Positions 20,801 through 28,115 of a DNA stretch of 64,000 nt are shown here, piece by piece; position 1 is the first letter of the stretch; each line of letters opens with the position of its first letter. This DNA comes from JBJXGV01 sp046160485 (GTDB lineage Bacteria > Orphanbacterota > Orphanbacteria > JBJXGV01): contig JBJXGV010000028.1 of assembly GCA_046160485.1 (NCBI GenBank), positions 248,001-312,000 of the forward strand, given 5' to 3'. A model generated the notes under the pieces. It had not been told where the DNA came from. It made no database searches and saw only the letters and a program-made list of their open reading frames with translations. Position numbers and translations under genes: made by a program.

Positions 20801-21314
20801 TCTCGATTTCCTAAACAACTCCGGCGTGGATTCCTTCGACGTCGTGTTTATGGGGCCGAACGAGACTTACGCTAACGAGGCCGTCGTCACTCTCGGATAC
20901 ATCCCCGAGATTCACCCGAGTACACGCGTTCTCGGGACGGCCGCGCGGAGTGTGCGGCTGAGCGTCTACGAACTCTTCGCAGCCAAGCGGGGCGTCGTCC
21001 TGGCCGGAAGCGGCGCCGTGACGAGCGGGGTCGATGCCGTGCAGGTTTTCGCGCCCCGTCCGAATCCGTTTGCCGAAGCCACGCGCGTCGACTTCCAGAT
21101 CGGCCGCGCGGATGGGTACGTCGAGTTTGGAATCTTCGATACGAGCGGGCGCCGAGTACGCGAACTCATTCGAGGGGCTTTGCCCGCGGGTCGCTACAAC
21201 CTCGAGTGGAACGGCCGTGACGACGCGGGGGAACCCGCGGCGGCGGGGCACTACTTCCTGCGCGCGCAGACCGGCGCGTCGATGACGACACGCCACATCA
21301 CACTCGTGCGTTGA
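17850..21314 (+). CDS. Exported protein with LVIVD beta-propeller, beta-helix and FlgD-Ig-like tail
   Basis: A 1154-residue secreted or surface protein. Signal peptide: residues 1-24. About residues 40-310 are at least six LVIVD-type repeats (LYVIDASNPDSL, LRIIDFSDPAEPVEVG, LRVLDISDPSAIVEVA), probably a beta-propeller. About 355-690 is a right-handed beta-helix of the pectate-lyase/PbH1 kind, introduced by EYASISAAMSVAGPGDTIRVAPGVF. The last 95 residues, from PRPNPFAEATRVDFQI through GRRVRELIRGALPAGRYNLEW to the GHYFLRA end, are a FlgD-Ig-like, sorting-type domain. Such tails direct secretion or anchoring in FCB-type bacteria. Transcription may be leaderless: TAGAAT lies eight bases before the ATG and no ribosome site is visible. 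Ligand unknown. Confidence 0.85.
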   Translation: MRALRYAVIVAGAVGFGAATATNASEVANLALRGTLRPSAEVRYGDVWGAGNLLLLTTYQPAQSESNGLYVIDASNPDSLSLSGFLPTTLSLRDVTAADTLCLLSFESGYSSADPAVMLVSIADPSAPRTLGTFRSDSVDLAHNAWLAPPYAYLASSRTGDLRIIDFSDPAEPVEVGRWATNREGHYLHDVLVSDSLAYLCYWEDGLVILSVADPANPYEVGRFSYPLARTHSVALSSDGKTAYVADEIFTAPYGGLRVLDISDPSAIVEVATWRCPGADDTIHNVFTRGDRLFVSYYTCGIRVLDISSPLAPREIAYHDVDEPGEPSGGFWGVYPATDSTGIVYASHIEKGAFVFEQRTFRSLNVGAGGAAEYASISAAMSVAGPGDTIRVAPGVFRENVVLRAGVTLEGSGTEVTLLDGGDTGRPLTIGASDPTTRVARLTLLGGRPPESEGGGALLLTGSQAVLEDIVIAGNSAGGDGGGALIEGGAPEFRGVRFASNRARRGGAVAIAPGIVTASVPRFVDCEFFDNEAVEGGGAIFSNAPTPIALVRAVIARNHAQRGGAIAGDVAYFDLTNCVAAWNRATIAGGAFASDVTYFRAQNCVIANNSAPDGAAVAGEGAVSVAAEFYDTVVSGNAGATTFHAAGLADVVYSSCDFFGNTGALTGGTFPAPDTSGGNTFDDPRFVNPAREALDFLPGIGSALIDAGGRAVPGVDRDSTAVDIGIGGGPESGWIAPRLPSRLDAVPLDNYDIGIEWTGASTEYSRVVIFRDSDDSVPIEDAQRVGAFTPYDFDFDRARTGIVDTALSPSDTLVYYRAVPADDAGHSGSAGTAFSAVPRNLAPDVSLSLRLPQTSTDAIDSLEVRFQIIDEIDSVALFVDGELHALQIDRKTRSRVDGRAAFRVGTGPMVVFLRAIDVFGAASADSLRGELLQVSDSLPRNAFTADRTMGIALASPGSQLFLWASALDSPDLPNGMRPLSRGFTLDFLNNSGVDSFDVVFMGPNETYANEAVVTLGYIPEIHPSTRVLGTAARSVRLSVYELFAAKRGVVLAGSGAVTSGVDAVQVFAPRPNPFAEATRVDFQIGRADGYVEFGIFDTSGRRVRELIRGALPAGRYNLEWNGRDDAGEPAAAGHYFLRAQTGASMTTRHITLVR

Positions 21315-21343
21315 TCCACGCAGCACCCGGCAAATTGAAAGAA

Positions 21344-21373
21344 GCGCGCCGCCGGTTCGACTCGGCGGCGCGC
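21344..21373. terminator. Bidirectional terminator hairpin between convergent genes
   Basis: A perfect ten-base-pair stem, GCGCGCCGCC with GGCGGCGCGC, and a ten-base loop lies between the stop of the exported propeller protein and the stop of the Tyr-rich protein. There is only a weak T-rich run after it, but its position between convergent genes supports termination in both directions. Confidence 0.65.
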
Positions 21374-21440
21374 CTCGTGTTTCGTCGGATCGCTCGCGGG
21401 CTCGGTTAACGCCGCCAGCGCGCGTACTGACTTCCAGCCG

Positions 21441-22484
21441 TTAGCGTCCTCTGCCCCGATGACCGCTCGGGCTCGGCGCGGGAGCACTCGGAGCCGGTGC
21501 CGCGCTTCCGCTGCTTGCGGGGCTCGGCGCCGACGACCGCGGGGCCGGCGTGCCCATCGTGCGGCCAGTGCCGGATGACGAACGCGGCGCGTGCGCCCCA
21601 CCGCTTGTGCGCCCGCTGCTCGCCGGGGGCGCGGAGACACTCGAACCCGACCTGCCGCTGCTCCGCGATGCCGGCGCGGACACGCTGGAACGCGAACGAT
21701 GAACCGTGCTCGCGCTCGGCGCGCGTACGCTGGTGCTCGAGCGCGTGCGCGAGTGCCCATCGGCGCCGCGGCTCACACTCGAGCGAGTTACTGCGTCGCG
21801 CGTGCGTGACCGGTAGACGCTGGAGGATCGGCTTCTTTCGCGGTACCCGCTCGAACTCGTGGACGCGCGGACGATGTCGCCTCGTGGATTTCCCGAGCGG
21901 AACGATCGCCGTGCGACATCACTCCGGTAAACCGCATTCGAGTTCGTCGCAACCGCGGAACGGCCGTACCAGTAGTTCCCGCAGTAGGTGTCTCGCCAGT
22001 AGCGCGGATAGCAGTAGTAGTATGGGCTGCAATACGAGTAGTAGTAGGTCGGGTAATAGTAGAAGTACCACCAAGGATACGCCCACGACGCGTAGTGGTA
22101 GTCGTAGGAGCGCCACGGGTAGTTGTAGCCGAGCGAGAGATAGAGATTGCCGTGGTACTCGGACTCGTCGTCTTCCGCGTCGTCGTCGTCCTCATAGCGT
22201 TCCGCATCGTCGTCGTCGGCACGCTCCCGTTCGTCGCCGGACGCGGCGATCATCGCCTCGATGACGCGATCGGTGACGCCACGTTCTTTGAGGTAGACGA
22301 TATCGCTCGCGTCGAGATCGAATCGCGAATCGGTTGCGGCGATCTGCGCTAGGATGACGCTTTCTCCCACGCCGGTCTCAGCGAGTCTGACGACATCGGA
22401 GACCGAGAGGGGCCGCGCAAGCGCCGCGGCGGGGATGGCGATGAGAATGGCCACTAGGACGATCATTCGTCGCGCCGCTCTCAT
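21441..22484 (-). CDS. Exported low-complexity protein: acidic, Tyr/Trp-rich and Ser/Arg-rich
   Basis: Function unknown. The 347-residue product has a signal peptide (RMIVLVAILIAIPAAALA), a short helical module (residues 25-80: SDVVRLAETGVGESVILAQIAATDSRFDLDASDIVYLKERGVTDRVIEAMI) seen at the N-terminus of various exported proteins, an Asp/Glu run (83-109), a Tyr/Trp-rich zone (110-175, with several YYY runs and 4 Cys) and a Ser/Arg/Pro-rich tail to the end with many SRSS and APSP units. The composition suggests an extended, adhesive or matrix-forming surface protein. Codon usage and signal peptide argue that it is real. A sigma-70-like promoter lies upstream. Confidence 0.75.
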   Translation of the reverse strand: MRAARRMIVLVAILIAIPAAALARPLSVSDVVRLAETGVGESVILAQIAATDSRFDLDASDIVYLKERGVTDRVIEAMIAASGDERERADDDDAERYEDDDDAEDDESEYHGNLYLSLGYNYPWRSYDYHYASWAYPWWYFYYYPTYYYSYCSPYYYCYPRYWRDTYCGNYWYGRSAVATNSNAVYRSDVARRSFRSGNPRGDIVRASTSSSGYRERSRSSSVYRSRTRDAVTRSSVSRGADGHSRTRSSTSVRAPSASTVHRSRSSVSAPASRSSGRSGSSVSAPPASSGRTSGGAHAPRSSSGTGRTMGTPAPRSSAPSPASSGSAAPAPSAPAPSPSGHRGRGR

Positions 22485-22543
22485 AATGTTTCCCGTCCTT
22501 TCTCAGGGGAGAATCGAACGTTAACTTTCAGTAGTGCCGGGTC

Positions 22544-22572
22544 ATTGTAACAAGCGGTCTAAGATCCGTCCA
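22544..22572 (-). promoter_or_regulatory. Possible sigma-70-type promoter for the Tyr-rich protein gene
   Basis: TGGACG and TACAAT with a 17-base spacer on the minus strand, the -35 box lying in the last codons of the HMG-CoA lyase gene. The predicted leader is about 55 bases. Matches are 4/6 and 5/6, so this is tentative. Confidence 0.4.
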
Positions 22573-23542
22573 CGCCGGCTTCCGACGGCCCCGGGGACAT
22601 CCGGAGAGCTGGAGCCCCCCCAGCGCGCAGAACCCTCGACGGGAGGGTGCCTCCGAGCAACGACTCGATCTGGCGGGACGCGGCGATGACACCCGGCAGA
22701 AAGACGCCGGTTTCAATTCCCATCTGATCCAGCATATAAATCAAGTCTTCGGTCGCGACGTTTCCGAGCGCGCCGGGAGCGAAGGGGCAACCGCCGAGTC
22801 CGCCGGCGGACGAGTCGAAAGTGCAGATGCCGTAGGCGAGCGCCGCGAGGACGTTCGCAAGCGCAGTGCCGCGCGTATCGTGGAAGTGCAGCGCGATCTG
22901 CTCCGGCGACGCGAAACGAAGCGTAGCGTCGAGAACGCGCGAGACGTCGTCGGGACCGGCCGCACCGATCGTATCGGAGAGAGCGATCTCGCGGGCGCCG
23001 CTGTCGAGGAGACGCCGCGCGCCGAGGGCGGCGTGTTCGGCGCGAACGCGCCCCTCGTACGGGCAGACGAAAGCGACGGACAGGTACGCGCGCACTGGGA
23101 TGCCACTCCCGTCCGCCTCCGCGATGATGCCCTCGATCTCGCGGAGGGTCGTTTCGGTGGTCGCGTCGAGGTTGCGCTGGTTAAACGTCTCGGTCGCCGA
23201 TGCGACCACCGCGATATCACGAACTCCGCAATCGACCGCGCGCGCGAAGCCCTTGCGATTCGGAACGAGCGCGGAGAGGCGCGCGCCTCCCTTGTCGCCC
23301 GCGCTAAGCCCCGCCCACACCGCCTCGGCGTCGGCCATCTGCGGCACCTTCGCGGGGTGCACGAACGCGGCGACCTCGACACGTTGGAGCCCCGCGCGAA
23401 TCAGCGACGCGATGAAGCCAACCTTGGCATCGACGCTCAGAACGGCGCTCTGGTTTTGGAGTCCGTCGCGCGGGCCGACCTCCACCACCGTGACGCGCTT
23501 CGGCCGCACGCCTTGGGGTGGCGTACCGATTTCAGGCGCCAT
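22559..23542 (-). CDS. mvaB: Hydroxymethylglutaryl-CoA lyase
   Basis: Cleaves HMG-CoA to acetyl-CoA and acetoacetate, the last step of leucine degradation. The TIM-barrel enzyme shows VVEVGPRDGLQNQ, VEVAAFVHPAKVPQMADAE, FHDTRGTALANV and the catalytic-Cys loop GGLGGCPFAPGALGN. Length 327 residues is a little above normal. The ATG at 23542 overlaps the end of the BCCP gene by 11 bases; upstream codons of the frame lie inside that gene. Position after the carboxylase genes supports the leucine pathway. No methylglutaconyl-CoA hydratase or isovaleryl-CoA dehydrogenase gene is in this window. Confidence 0.93.
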   Translation of the reverse strand: MAPEIGTPPQGVRPKRVTVVEVGPRDGLQNQSAVLSVDAKVGFIASLIRAGLQRVEVAAFVHPAKVPQMADAEAVWAGLSAGDKGGARLSALVPNRKGFARAVDCGVRDIAVVASATETFNQRNLDATTETTLREIEGIIAEADGSGIPVRAYLSVAFVCPYEGRVRAEHAALGARRLLDSGAREIALSDTIGAAGPDDVSRVLDATLRFASPEQIALHFHDTRGTALANVLAALAYGICTFDSSAGGLGGCPFAPGALGNVATEDLIYMLDQMGIETGVFLPGVIAASRQIESLLGGTLPSRVLRAGGAPALRMSPGPSEAGVDGS

Positions 23543-24029
23543 CGGAATCGTCCGCGAACTCGAGCAGCGGCACGCCGGCATCGACAGACTCGCCCTTCGC
23601 GCAGAGTACGCGCGCTACGCGACCGTCGTGCGGCGCCAAAACAGGGAAGAACATCTTCATCGACTCGAGCACGATGAGCTTCTCTCCCTTGCGAACGACC
23701 TGGCCTACTTGGGCGTGCACTTCGGCGACGACCCCCGGCGCGGGGCTCGCAAGTCCGTGATCGTGAGCCGTACTCTGCGACCGCGCGCCCGAACGCACAT
23801 CGTAGCGGATCACGCGCCCGTCGACCCAGAGCTGGCGCGCTTCTCCCCTGGCCACACCCGCCATGCGCGAAATACGCCCATCGTGTTCGAAGCGCACGAT
23901 GCCGTCGAGCGACGCCGTTGCCGCCGCCTCGATCGTCTCGCCGTCGATCGCGATGCGAAACGAACCATCAGTTTGGCGCGCGACATCGATCTCGATCTCC
24001 GCGTCGTTGTGGACGACGCGAATTCTCAT
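23532..24029 (-). CDS. Biotin carboxyl carrier protein of an acyl-CoA carboxylase
   Basis: Carries biotin between the carboxylase and carboxyltransferase. The C-terminal biotinyl domain has the attachment motif ESMKM with Lys125, preceded by SPAPGVVAEVHAQVGQVVRKGEKLIVLE and followed by the usual PHDGRVARV half. The N-terminal 80 residues (IEIDVARQTDGSFRIAIDGE...) resemble the small beta domain that precedes the biotinyl domain in methylcrotonyl- and propionyl-CoA carboxylase alpha subunits. The ATG at 24029 overlaps the biotin carboxylase stop (ATGA); GTG 24038 is a longer alternative. In many bacteria this would be the C-terminal part of a single alpha subunit. Confidence 0.88.
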   Translation of the reverse strand: MRIRVVHNDAEIEIDVARQTDGSFRIAIDGETIEAAATASLDGIVRFEHDGRISRMAGVARGEARQLWVDGRVIRYDVRSGARSQSTAHDHGLASPAPGVVAEVHAQVGQVVRKGEKLIVLESMKMFFPVLAPHDGRVARVLCAKGESVDAGVPLLEFADDSDGA

Positions 24030-25540
24030 CGGTTGCACCGAAAGTCGCGGACAAGATCCCAGGGATCGTTTGCACCGGACTCCGCGCCGCCGTTTCGGCT
24101 GCCGCCTCCGGCGAGGCTTGAAGCGAGCGAGCCTCGCATCGCTTCGAAAAGCGCGATCGCGATCGCGTCACGCTTCGAGATCGGCGCATCCGCGCACAAC
24201 CGCTCCGTGCGCGACGCGAGAAACTCGATCGAGGTCCTGCCGCGGCGAAAATCGTCGTCGCGCACAAGTGCCGAAAGAAAATCGATGTTCGTCGGAATCC
24301 CGAGGAGGATCGTTTCCGCGAGCGCGCGCTCCATTCGCCGGGCGGCCGCGTCGCGCGTCTCCGCATGAACGATGATCTTCGCGAGGAGCGAATCGTACCG
24401 CGGCGTGATCAGATCGCCCGCGCGCACGCCGCTGTCGATCCGAACGCCCGCACCGCGCGGAAAGTCCGCTCGTGCGAGAACGCCGGCGGCGGGGAGGAAT
24501 CCCTGGCGTGAGTCCTCCGCCGTGACGCGACACTCGATCGCGTGCCCGCGCGCGAAGATTGCTTCCTGCCGCATCGTCAAACGCTCGCCCGACGCAATGC
24601 GGAGCTGCCACGCGACGAGATCGATCCCGGTCACCGCTTCCGTCACGGGGTGCTCCACTTGAAGCCGCGCGTTCACTTCGATGAAGTAGAACGCTCCGTC
24701 CGGCTCGACGAGAAACTCCACCGTCCCCGCGTTCGTGTAGGCGGTCGCGCGCGCGATCGCGATTGCGGCCGACGTCAGCTTGGACCTCAGCGCGTCGTCG
24801 ATCCCTGGCGCGGGGGACTCCTCGACGATCTTCTGGTGCCGCCGCTGAATGGAACACTCGCGCTCGAAGAAATGCAGCACGTTGCCGGCGTCATCACCGA
24901 GAATCTGCACCTCGATATGCCGCGGGTTGGACAGGAAGCGCTCGAGGAAGATCGCGCCGTCTCCAAACGCGGCCGACGCCTCCGCGCGCGCCGCCGCCGC
25001 GGCAGCCGAAAGCTCGCGTTCGCTCTCGACGACGCGCATACCGCGCCCGCCTCCGCCGGCGCTCGCCTTGATCAAGAGCGGGAATCCGATCGCTCGCGCC
25101 GCGCGCGCAATGCCGGCATCGTCGAGCCGCGACGCATCCGCCCACGGAATCGTCGGGACGCCGGCTTTCTCGGCGATCGCTTTCGCCGCGGTTTTCGATC
25201 CGACGGCGTTCATCGCCGAGACGCTCGGCCCGACGAAGACGATCCCCGCGTTGCGTGCTGCGTCGGCGAACGAGCCACGCTCGGAAAGAAAACCGTATCC
25301 GGGGTGAATCGCGTCGGCGCGTGCGCGGCGCGCGGCGTCGAGGATCGCACCGGGCGAGAGATACGTCTCGCGCGGGCTTTCGCCTGCGAGGCGGTACGCG
25401 GCGTCGGCCTCTTCGACGTAGAGCGAAGCCGCGTCGTCATCCGCGAATACCGCCGCGGTTCGAATGCCGAGCTCGCGCGCGGCGCGAATGACGCGCAATG
25501 CGATCTCGCCGCGGTTCGCAACGAGGAGCGTGTTGATCAT
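24026..25540 (-). CDS. Biotin carboxylase subunit of an acyl-CoA carboxylase
   Basis: ATP-grasp enzyme that carboxylates biotin. The 504-residue product begins INTLLVANRGEIALRVIRAARELG, with AIHPGYGFLSE, the Gly-rich ATP loop SAGGGGRGMRVV, ECSIQRRHQKIVEE, and the metal/catalytic motif FIEVNARLQVEHPVTE. It ends soon after the BC_C domain, so the biotinyl domain is encoded separately by the next gene (ATGA overlap). The carboxyltransferase gene lies 22 bases upstream. Clustering with HMG-CoA lyase points to methylcrotonyl-CoA carboxylase (mccA-type), not acetyl-CoA carboxylase; the substrate is inferred from context. Confidence 0.9.
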   Translation of the reverse strand: MINTLLVANRGEIALRVIRAARELGIRTAAVFADDDAASLYVEEADAAYRLAGESPRETYLSPGAILDAARRARADAIHPGYGFLSERGSFADAARNAGIVFVGPSVSAMNAVGSKTAAKAIAEKAGVPTIPWADASRLDDAGIARAARAIGFPLLIKASAGGGGRGMRVVESERELSAAAAAARAEASAAFGDGAIFLERFLSNPRHIEVQILGDDAGNVLHFFERECSIQRRHQKIVEESPAPGIDDALRSKLTSAAIAIARATAYTNAGTVEFLVEPDGAFYFIEVNARLQVEHPVTEAVTGIDLVAWQLRIASGERLTMRQEAIFARGHAIECRVTAEDSRQGFLPAAGVLARADFPRGAGVRIDSGVRAGDLITPRYDSLLAKIIVHAETRDAAARRMERALAETILLGIPTNIDFLSALVRDDDFRRGRTSIEFLASRTERLCADAPISKRDAIAIALFEAMRGSLASSLAGGGSRNGGAESGANDPWDLVRDFRCNR

Positions 25541-25562
25541 GAGAGCGGGACCGTCGCGCGCA

Positions 25563-27146
25563 TCACATCCGAAAGATGCCGTAACGGGCCGGCGGGATCG
25601 GCGCGTTGAGCGATGCGGAGAACGCGAGCGCAAGCGCGCCGCGCGTATCGAGCGGATCGAGGATGCCGTCGTCCCACAGAAGCGAGGTCGACGCGTACGC
25701 GCTCCCTTCGGCTTCGTACTTCGCAAGAATGTCCGCCTTGTAGGCGCGCGCGTCTTCCTCGGTGAGCCCGTCCTTCACAGTGAGGAGCACATTCGCCGCC
25801 TGCTCCCCTCCCATCACCGAGATGCGCGAGTTCGGCCACATCCAAAGGAAGCGCGGCGAGTACGCACGGCCGCACATCGCGTAGTTCCCGGCGCCGTGCG
25901 ATACACCGTGGATGAGCGTGATCTTCGGCACCGGCACATTCGCGACGGCCATCACCATCTTGGCGCCGTCCTTCGCAATGCCGCGGTTCTCGTACTGCTT
26001 GCCGACCACGAACCCCGTGATGTTCTGCATGAAGAGAAGCGGGACGCCGCGCTGCCCGCAGAGTTCGACGAAGTGCGCACCCTTCAGCGCGGACTCGGAG
26101 AAGAGCACGCCGTTGTTCGCGATAATCCCGATCGGCAACCCCATCAGATGCGCGAACCCGCAAACGAGTGTCGGACCATAGAGCGCCTTGAACTCATGCA
26201 GGCGCGATCCATCGACGAGGCGCGCGATCACCTCGCGGACGTCGTACGACTGGCGCGTATCCGCCGGCAAGATGCCGTAGATCTCCGCGGGGTCGTACGC
26301 AGGCTCCTCGGGCGCCTCGAGCCGGAGCGGCGAGGGCTTGCGGCGATTCAACGCACCGACGATCTCGCGCACCTTTTCGAGGGCTTCGCGTTCGTCGTGC
26401 GCGTAGTGATCGGTCACTCCGGAGATTCGCGAGTGGACGTCGGCCCCGCCGAGTTCCTCCGCGGTCACTTCGGCGCCGGTGGCGGCCTTCACGAGTGGCG
26501 GTCCGCCGAGGAAGATCGTGCCGTTCCCCTTCACGATCACCGTCTCGTCCGCCATCGCGGGAATGTAGGCGCCTCCCGCGGTACACGAACCGAGAACGGC
26601 GGCGATCTGCGGAACGCCGAGCGCGGACATGCGCGCGATGTTGTGAAAGATTCGGCCGAAGTGATCGCGATCCGGAAAGACGTCGGCCTGCAGCGGAAGA
26701 AACGCGCCCCCCGAGTCGACGAGATAAACGCACGGGAGGTTGTTGGCCTCCGCAATCTCTTGCGCGCGAAGATGCTTCTTCACCGTGAGCGGAAAATAGG
26801 TGCCGCCCTTCACGGTCGCGTCGTTCGCGACGAACATCACCTCGAGCCCCGAGACACGGCCGATGCCGGTGACGATCCCCGCGGAAGGCGCTTGGCCGTC
26901 GTACTGCGCGTGCGCCGCGAGCGCGGAGAGTTCAAGAAACGCGGAGCCCGAGTCGAGGATCGCGTCGATTCGCTCGCGCGCGAGCAACTTTCCGCGGCCG
27001 CGATGGAGGTCGATCGATTTCTGCGGCCGATTCGCGCGCGCCGAGGCGACCCGTTCGGAGAGTTGCATGGCGAGCGCGCGATTGTGCTCTGCGTTCGCGC
27101 GAAACTCGCTGCTCTCTGGATCGATTCGCGATTCTATCTTCGGCAC
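25563..27146 (-). CDS. mccB: Acyl-CoA carboxylase carboxyltransferase, methylcrotonyl-CoA type
   Basis: Transfers carboxyl from biotin to an acyl-CoA. The 527-residue crotonase-fold protein contains HRGRGKLLARERIDAILDSGS, NDATVKGGTYFPLTVKKHLRAQEIA, VYLVDSGGAFLPLQADVFPD, LGSCTAGGAYIPAM, and FMQNITGFVVGKQYENRGIAKDGAKMV. These match 3-methylcrotonyl-CoA carboxylase beta more than propionyl-CoA carboxylase, which fits with the neighbouring HMG-CoA lyase. GTG 27146 is chosen for its GAGGAG site five bases upstream. It is the first gene of the operon. Confidence 0.92.
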   Translation of the reverse strand: MPKIESRIDPESSEFRANAEHNRALAMQLSERVASARANRPQKSIDLHRGRGKLLARERIDAILDSGSAFLELSALAAHAQYDGQAPSAGIVTGIGRVSGLEVMFVANDATVKGGTYFPLTVKKHLRAQEIAEANNLPCVYLVDSGGAFLPLQADVFPDRDHFGRIFHNIARMSALGVPQIAAVLGSCTAGGAYIPAMADETVIVKGNGTIFLGGPPLVKAATGAEVTAEELGGADVHSRISGVTDHYAHDEREALEKVREIVGALNRRKPSPLRLEAPEEPAYDPAEIYGILPADTRQSYDVREVIARLVDGSRLHEFKALYGPTLVCGFAHLMGLPIGIIANNGVLFSESALKGAHFVELCGQRGVPLLFMQNITGFVVGKQYENRGIAKDGAKMVMAVANVPVPKITLIHGVSHGAGNYAMCGRAYSPRFLWMWPNSRISVMGGEQAANVLLTVKDGLTEEDARAYKADILAKYEAEGSAYASTSLLWDDGILDPLDTRGALALAFSASLNAPIPPARYGIFRM

Positions 27147-27249
27147 TCGCACTCCTCTGGAGATGATCCGATCACGCGACATCGCCGCGTGGCGCCGCGT
27201 TCGGCGCGCCCGCGGCGAGCGGGCAAGATCGTAACACAGCGCGTCGTTC

Positions 27250-27278
27250 TTGCGACACGATGAGCCCCGCGGTAGAAT
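27250..27278 (+). promoter_or_regulatory. Sigma-70-type promoter, near-leaderless
   Basis: TTGCGA, a 17-base spacer and TAGAAT. The predicted transcription start is near 27285, only about six bases before the ATG at 27291, which has no visible ribosome site; this suggests a leaderless mRNA. Confidence 0.5.
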
Positions 27279-27290
27279 GCGCGCCACGTC

Positions 27291-27752
27291 ATGACGCTGC
27301 GCCGCTGCCCATCCCCAACGCATCGACCGTTTTCTCCGCGCGCAAGAGCGTGTGCGGCGTCGATTCTGATCCTCGCCGCGGCGCTCGGCGCTTCATGCGG
27401 ACGGGGCCCCGGCGGATCGAATCGCCCGCGCCTGGATGCCGTGCCGATAAGCCTGCGCGATGGCACGAGCACGCCGCTAGCACCGAGCGACGTGCCCGCC
27501 TTTCCCGCTGGCCGCCCCGCAATCCTCGCCGTCCCGATTCCCGGGCACATGGCGAATTCCGCGCTCGAAGTCCGCATCCTCGACAAGAAACAGGAGATCG
27601 TGTGGGTCGGCGTCGGGTTGCGCCGCATCGAAACGGGGAGCGGCTACGTGATCCTGCCTGCCGGATTCTTGAGCCGAGGTGAATACACGCTGGCCGTCGG
27701 CCGCGCTCAACCCGGGGTCGGCCGCGGCGAGTTCCCGTTCCGCGTCGAGTAG
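27291..27752 (+). CDS. Small exported protein, possibly a lipoprotein
   Basis: No family recognised. The 153-residue product has a basic N-terminus, a hydrophobic segment (CAASILILAAALGASC) and a Cys at residue 36 that could be lipidated, although the LGASC lipobox is not ideal. The mature part contains a predicted beta-rich domain (LAVPIPGHMANSALEVRILDKKQEIVWVG, ETGSGYVILPAGFLSRGEYTLAVG) that reads like a small Ig-like or LVFP-type carrier fold. It is flanked by a promoter and by a terminator, so it is probably monocistronic. Confidence 0.65.
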   Translation: MTLRRCPSPTHRPFSPRARACAASILILAAALGASCGRGPGGSNRPRLDAVPISLRDGTSTPLAPSDVPAFPAGRPAILAVPIPGHMANSALEVRILDKKQEIVWVGVGLRRIETGSGYVILPAGFLSRGEYTLAVGRAQPGVGRGEFPFRVE

Positions 27753-27769
27753 CGTTCGCGAAAACGGCT

Positions 27770-27798
27770 GCGGCCGCCTGGCGATCGCCGGCGGCCGC
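27770..27798. terminator. Bidirectional hairpin between convergent genes
   Basis: A nearly palindromic 29-base element: GCGGCCGC at each end, and between them an inner stem of GGC and GCC around GATC. The few mismatches are G-U in RNA. It lies between the exported-protein and histone genes, which converge. Confidence 0.6.
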
Positions 27799-27826
27799 GG
27801 ACCACGAGAATGAGCGTAACGAGCGA

Positions 27827-28015
27827 CTAGAGATCGGACGGCTTGAGTGTCTTCCTCTTGTTGGCCATCGCGCGAGTTTCCGCGGTCGTGATCATCTCGC
27901 GCACCTTCTTATCGAGGGCGCCGTAGAAATCGCTCGACACGTTGCACTTCTTGGCAGCCGTCTTCGTCCGCGACTTCGAGATGATCAGCTCCGCCGGTTG
28001 AGTCTTCTTTGCCAT
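27827..28015 (-). CDS. Bacterial histone-fold protein (alpha3-truncated)
   Basis: A 62-residue protein with the histone signature: NVSSDFYGALDKKVREMI, then TTAETRAMANKRKTLKPSDL at the C-terminus, which aligns with the archaeal histone pattern VS-D...L...I...A...RKTIK--D(I/L). It ends right at the position where the third helix begins, as in the small bacterial histones of Bdellovibrio (Bd0055) type. The N-terminus AELIISKSRTKTAAKK forms the first helix. Such proteins bind DNA as dimers. The ATG at 28015 has a GAGAGGAG site; the longer frame upstream is not histone-like. It is a single-copy gene between an exported protein and the ABC exporter; whether it binds or bends DNA is inferred. Confidence 0.85.
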   Translation of the reverse strand: MAKKTQPAELIISKSRTKTAAKKCNVSSDFYGALDKKVREMITTAETRAMANKRKTLKPSDL

Positions 28016-28115
28016 TTCTCTCCTCTCCATCTGCCCCACGGGGCGTTCTAGGAATTTGATTCGGCGCCGCGCGATGTCGATGAATCGCGTCGTGTCGCCA
28101 AATGCCGCGCCTAAC

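Noticed and set aside
21797..22352. Several open frames with Thr/Leu/Val-rich translations inside the Tyr-rich gene
   Set aside because: They arise from TAC/TAT repeats read in other frames.
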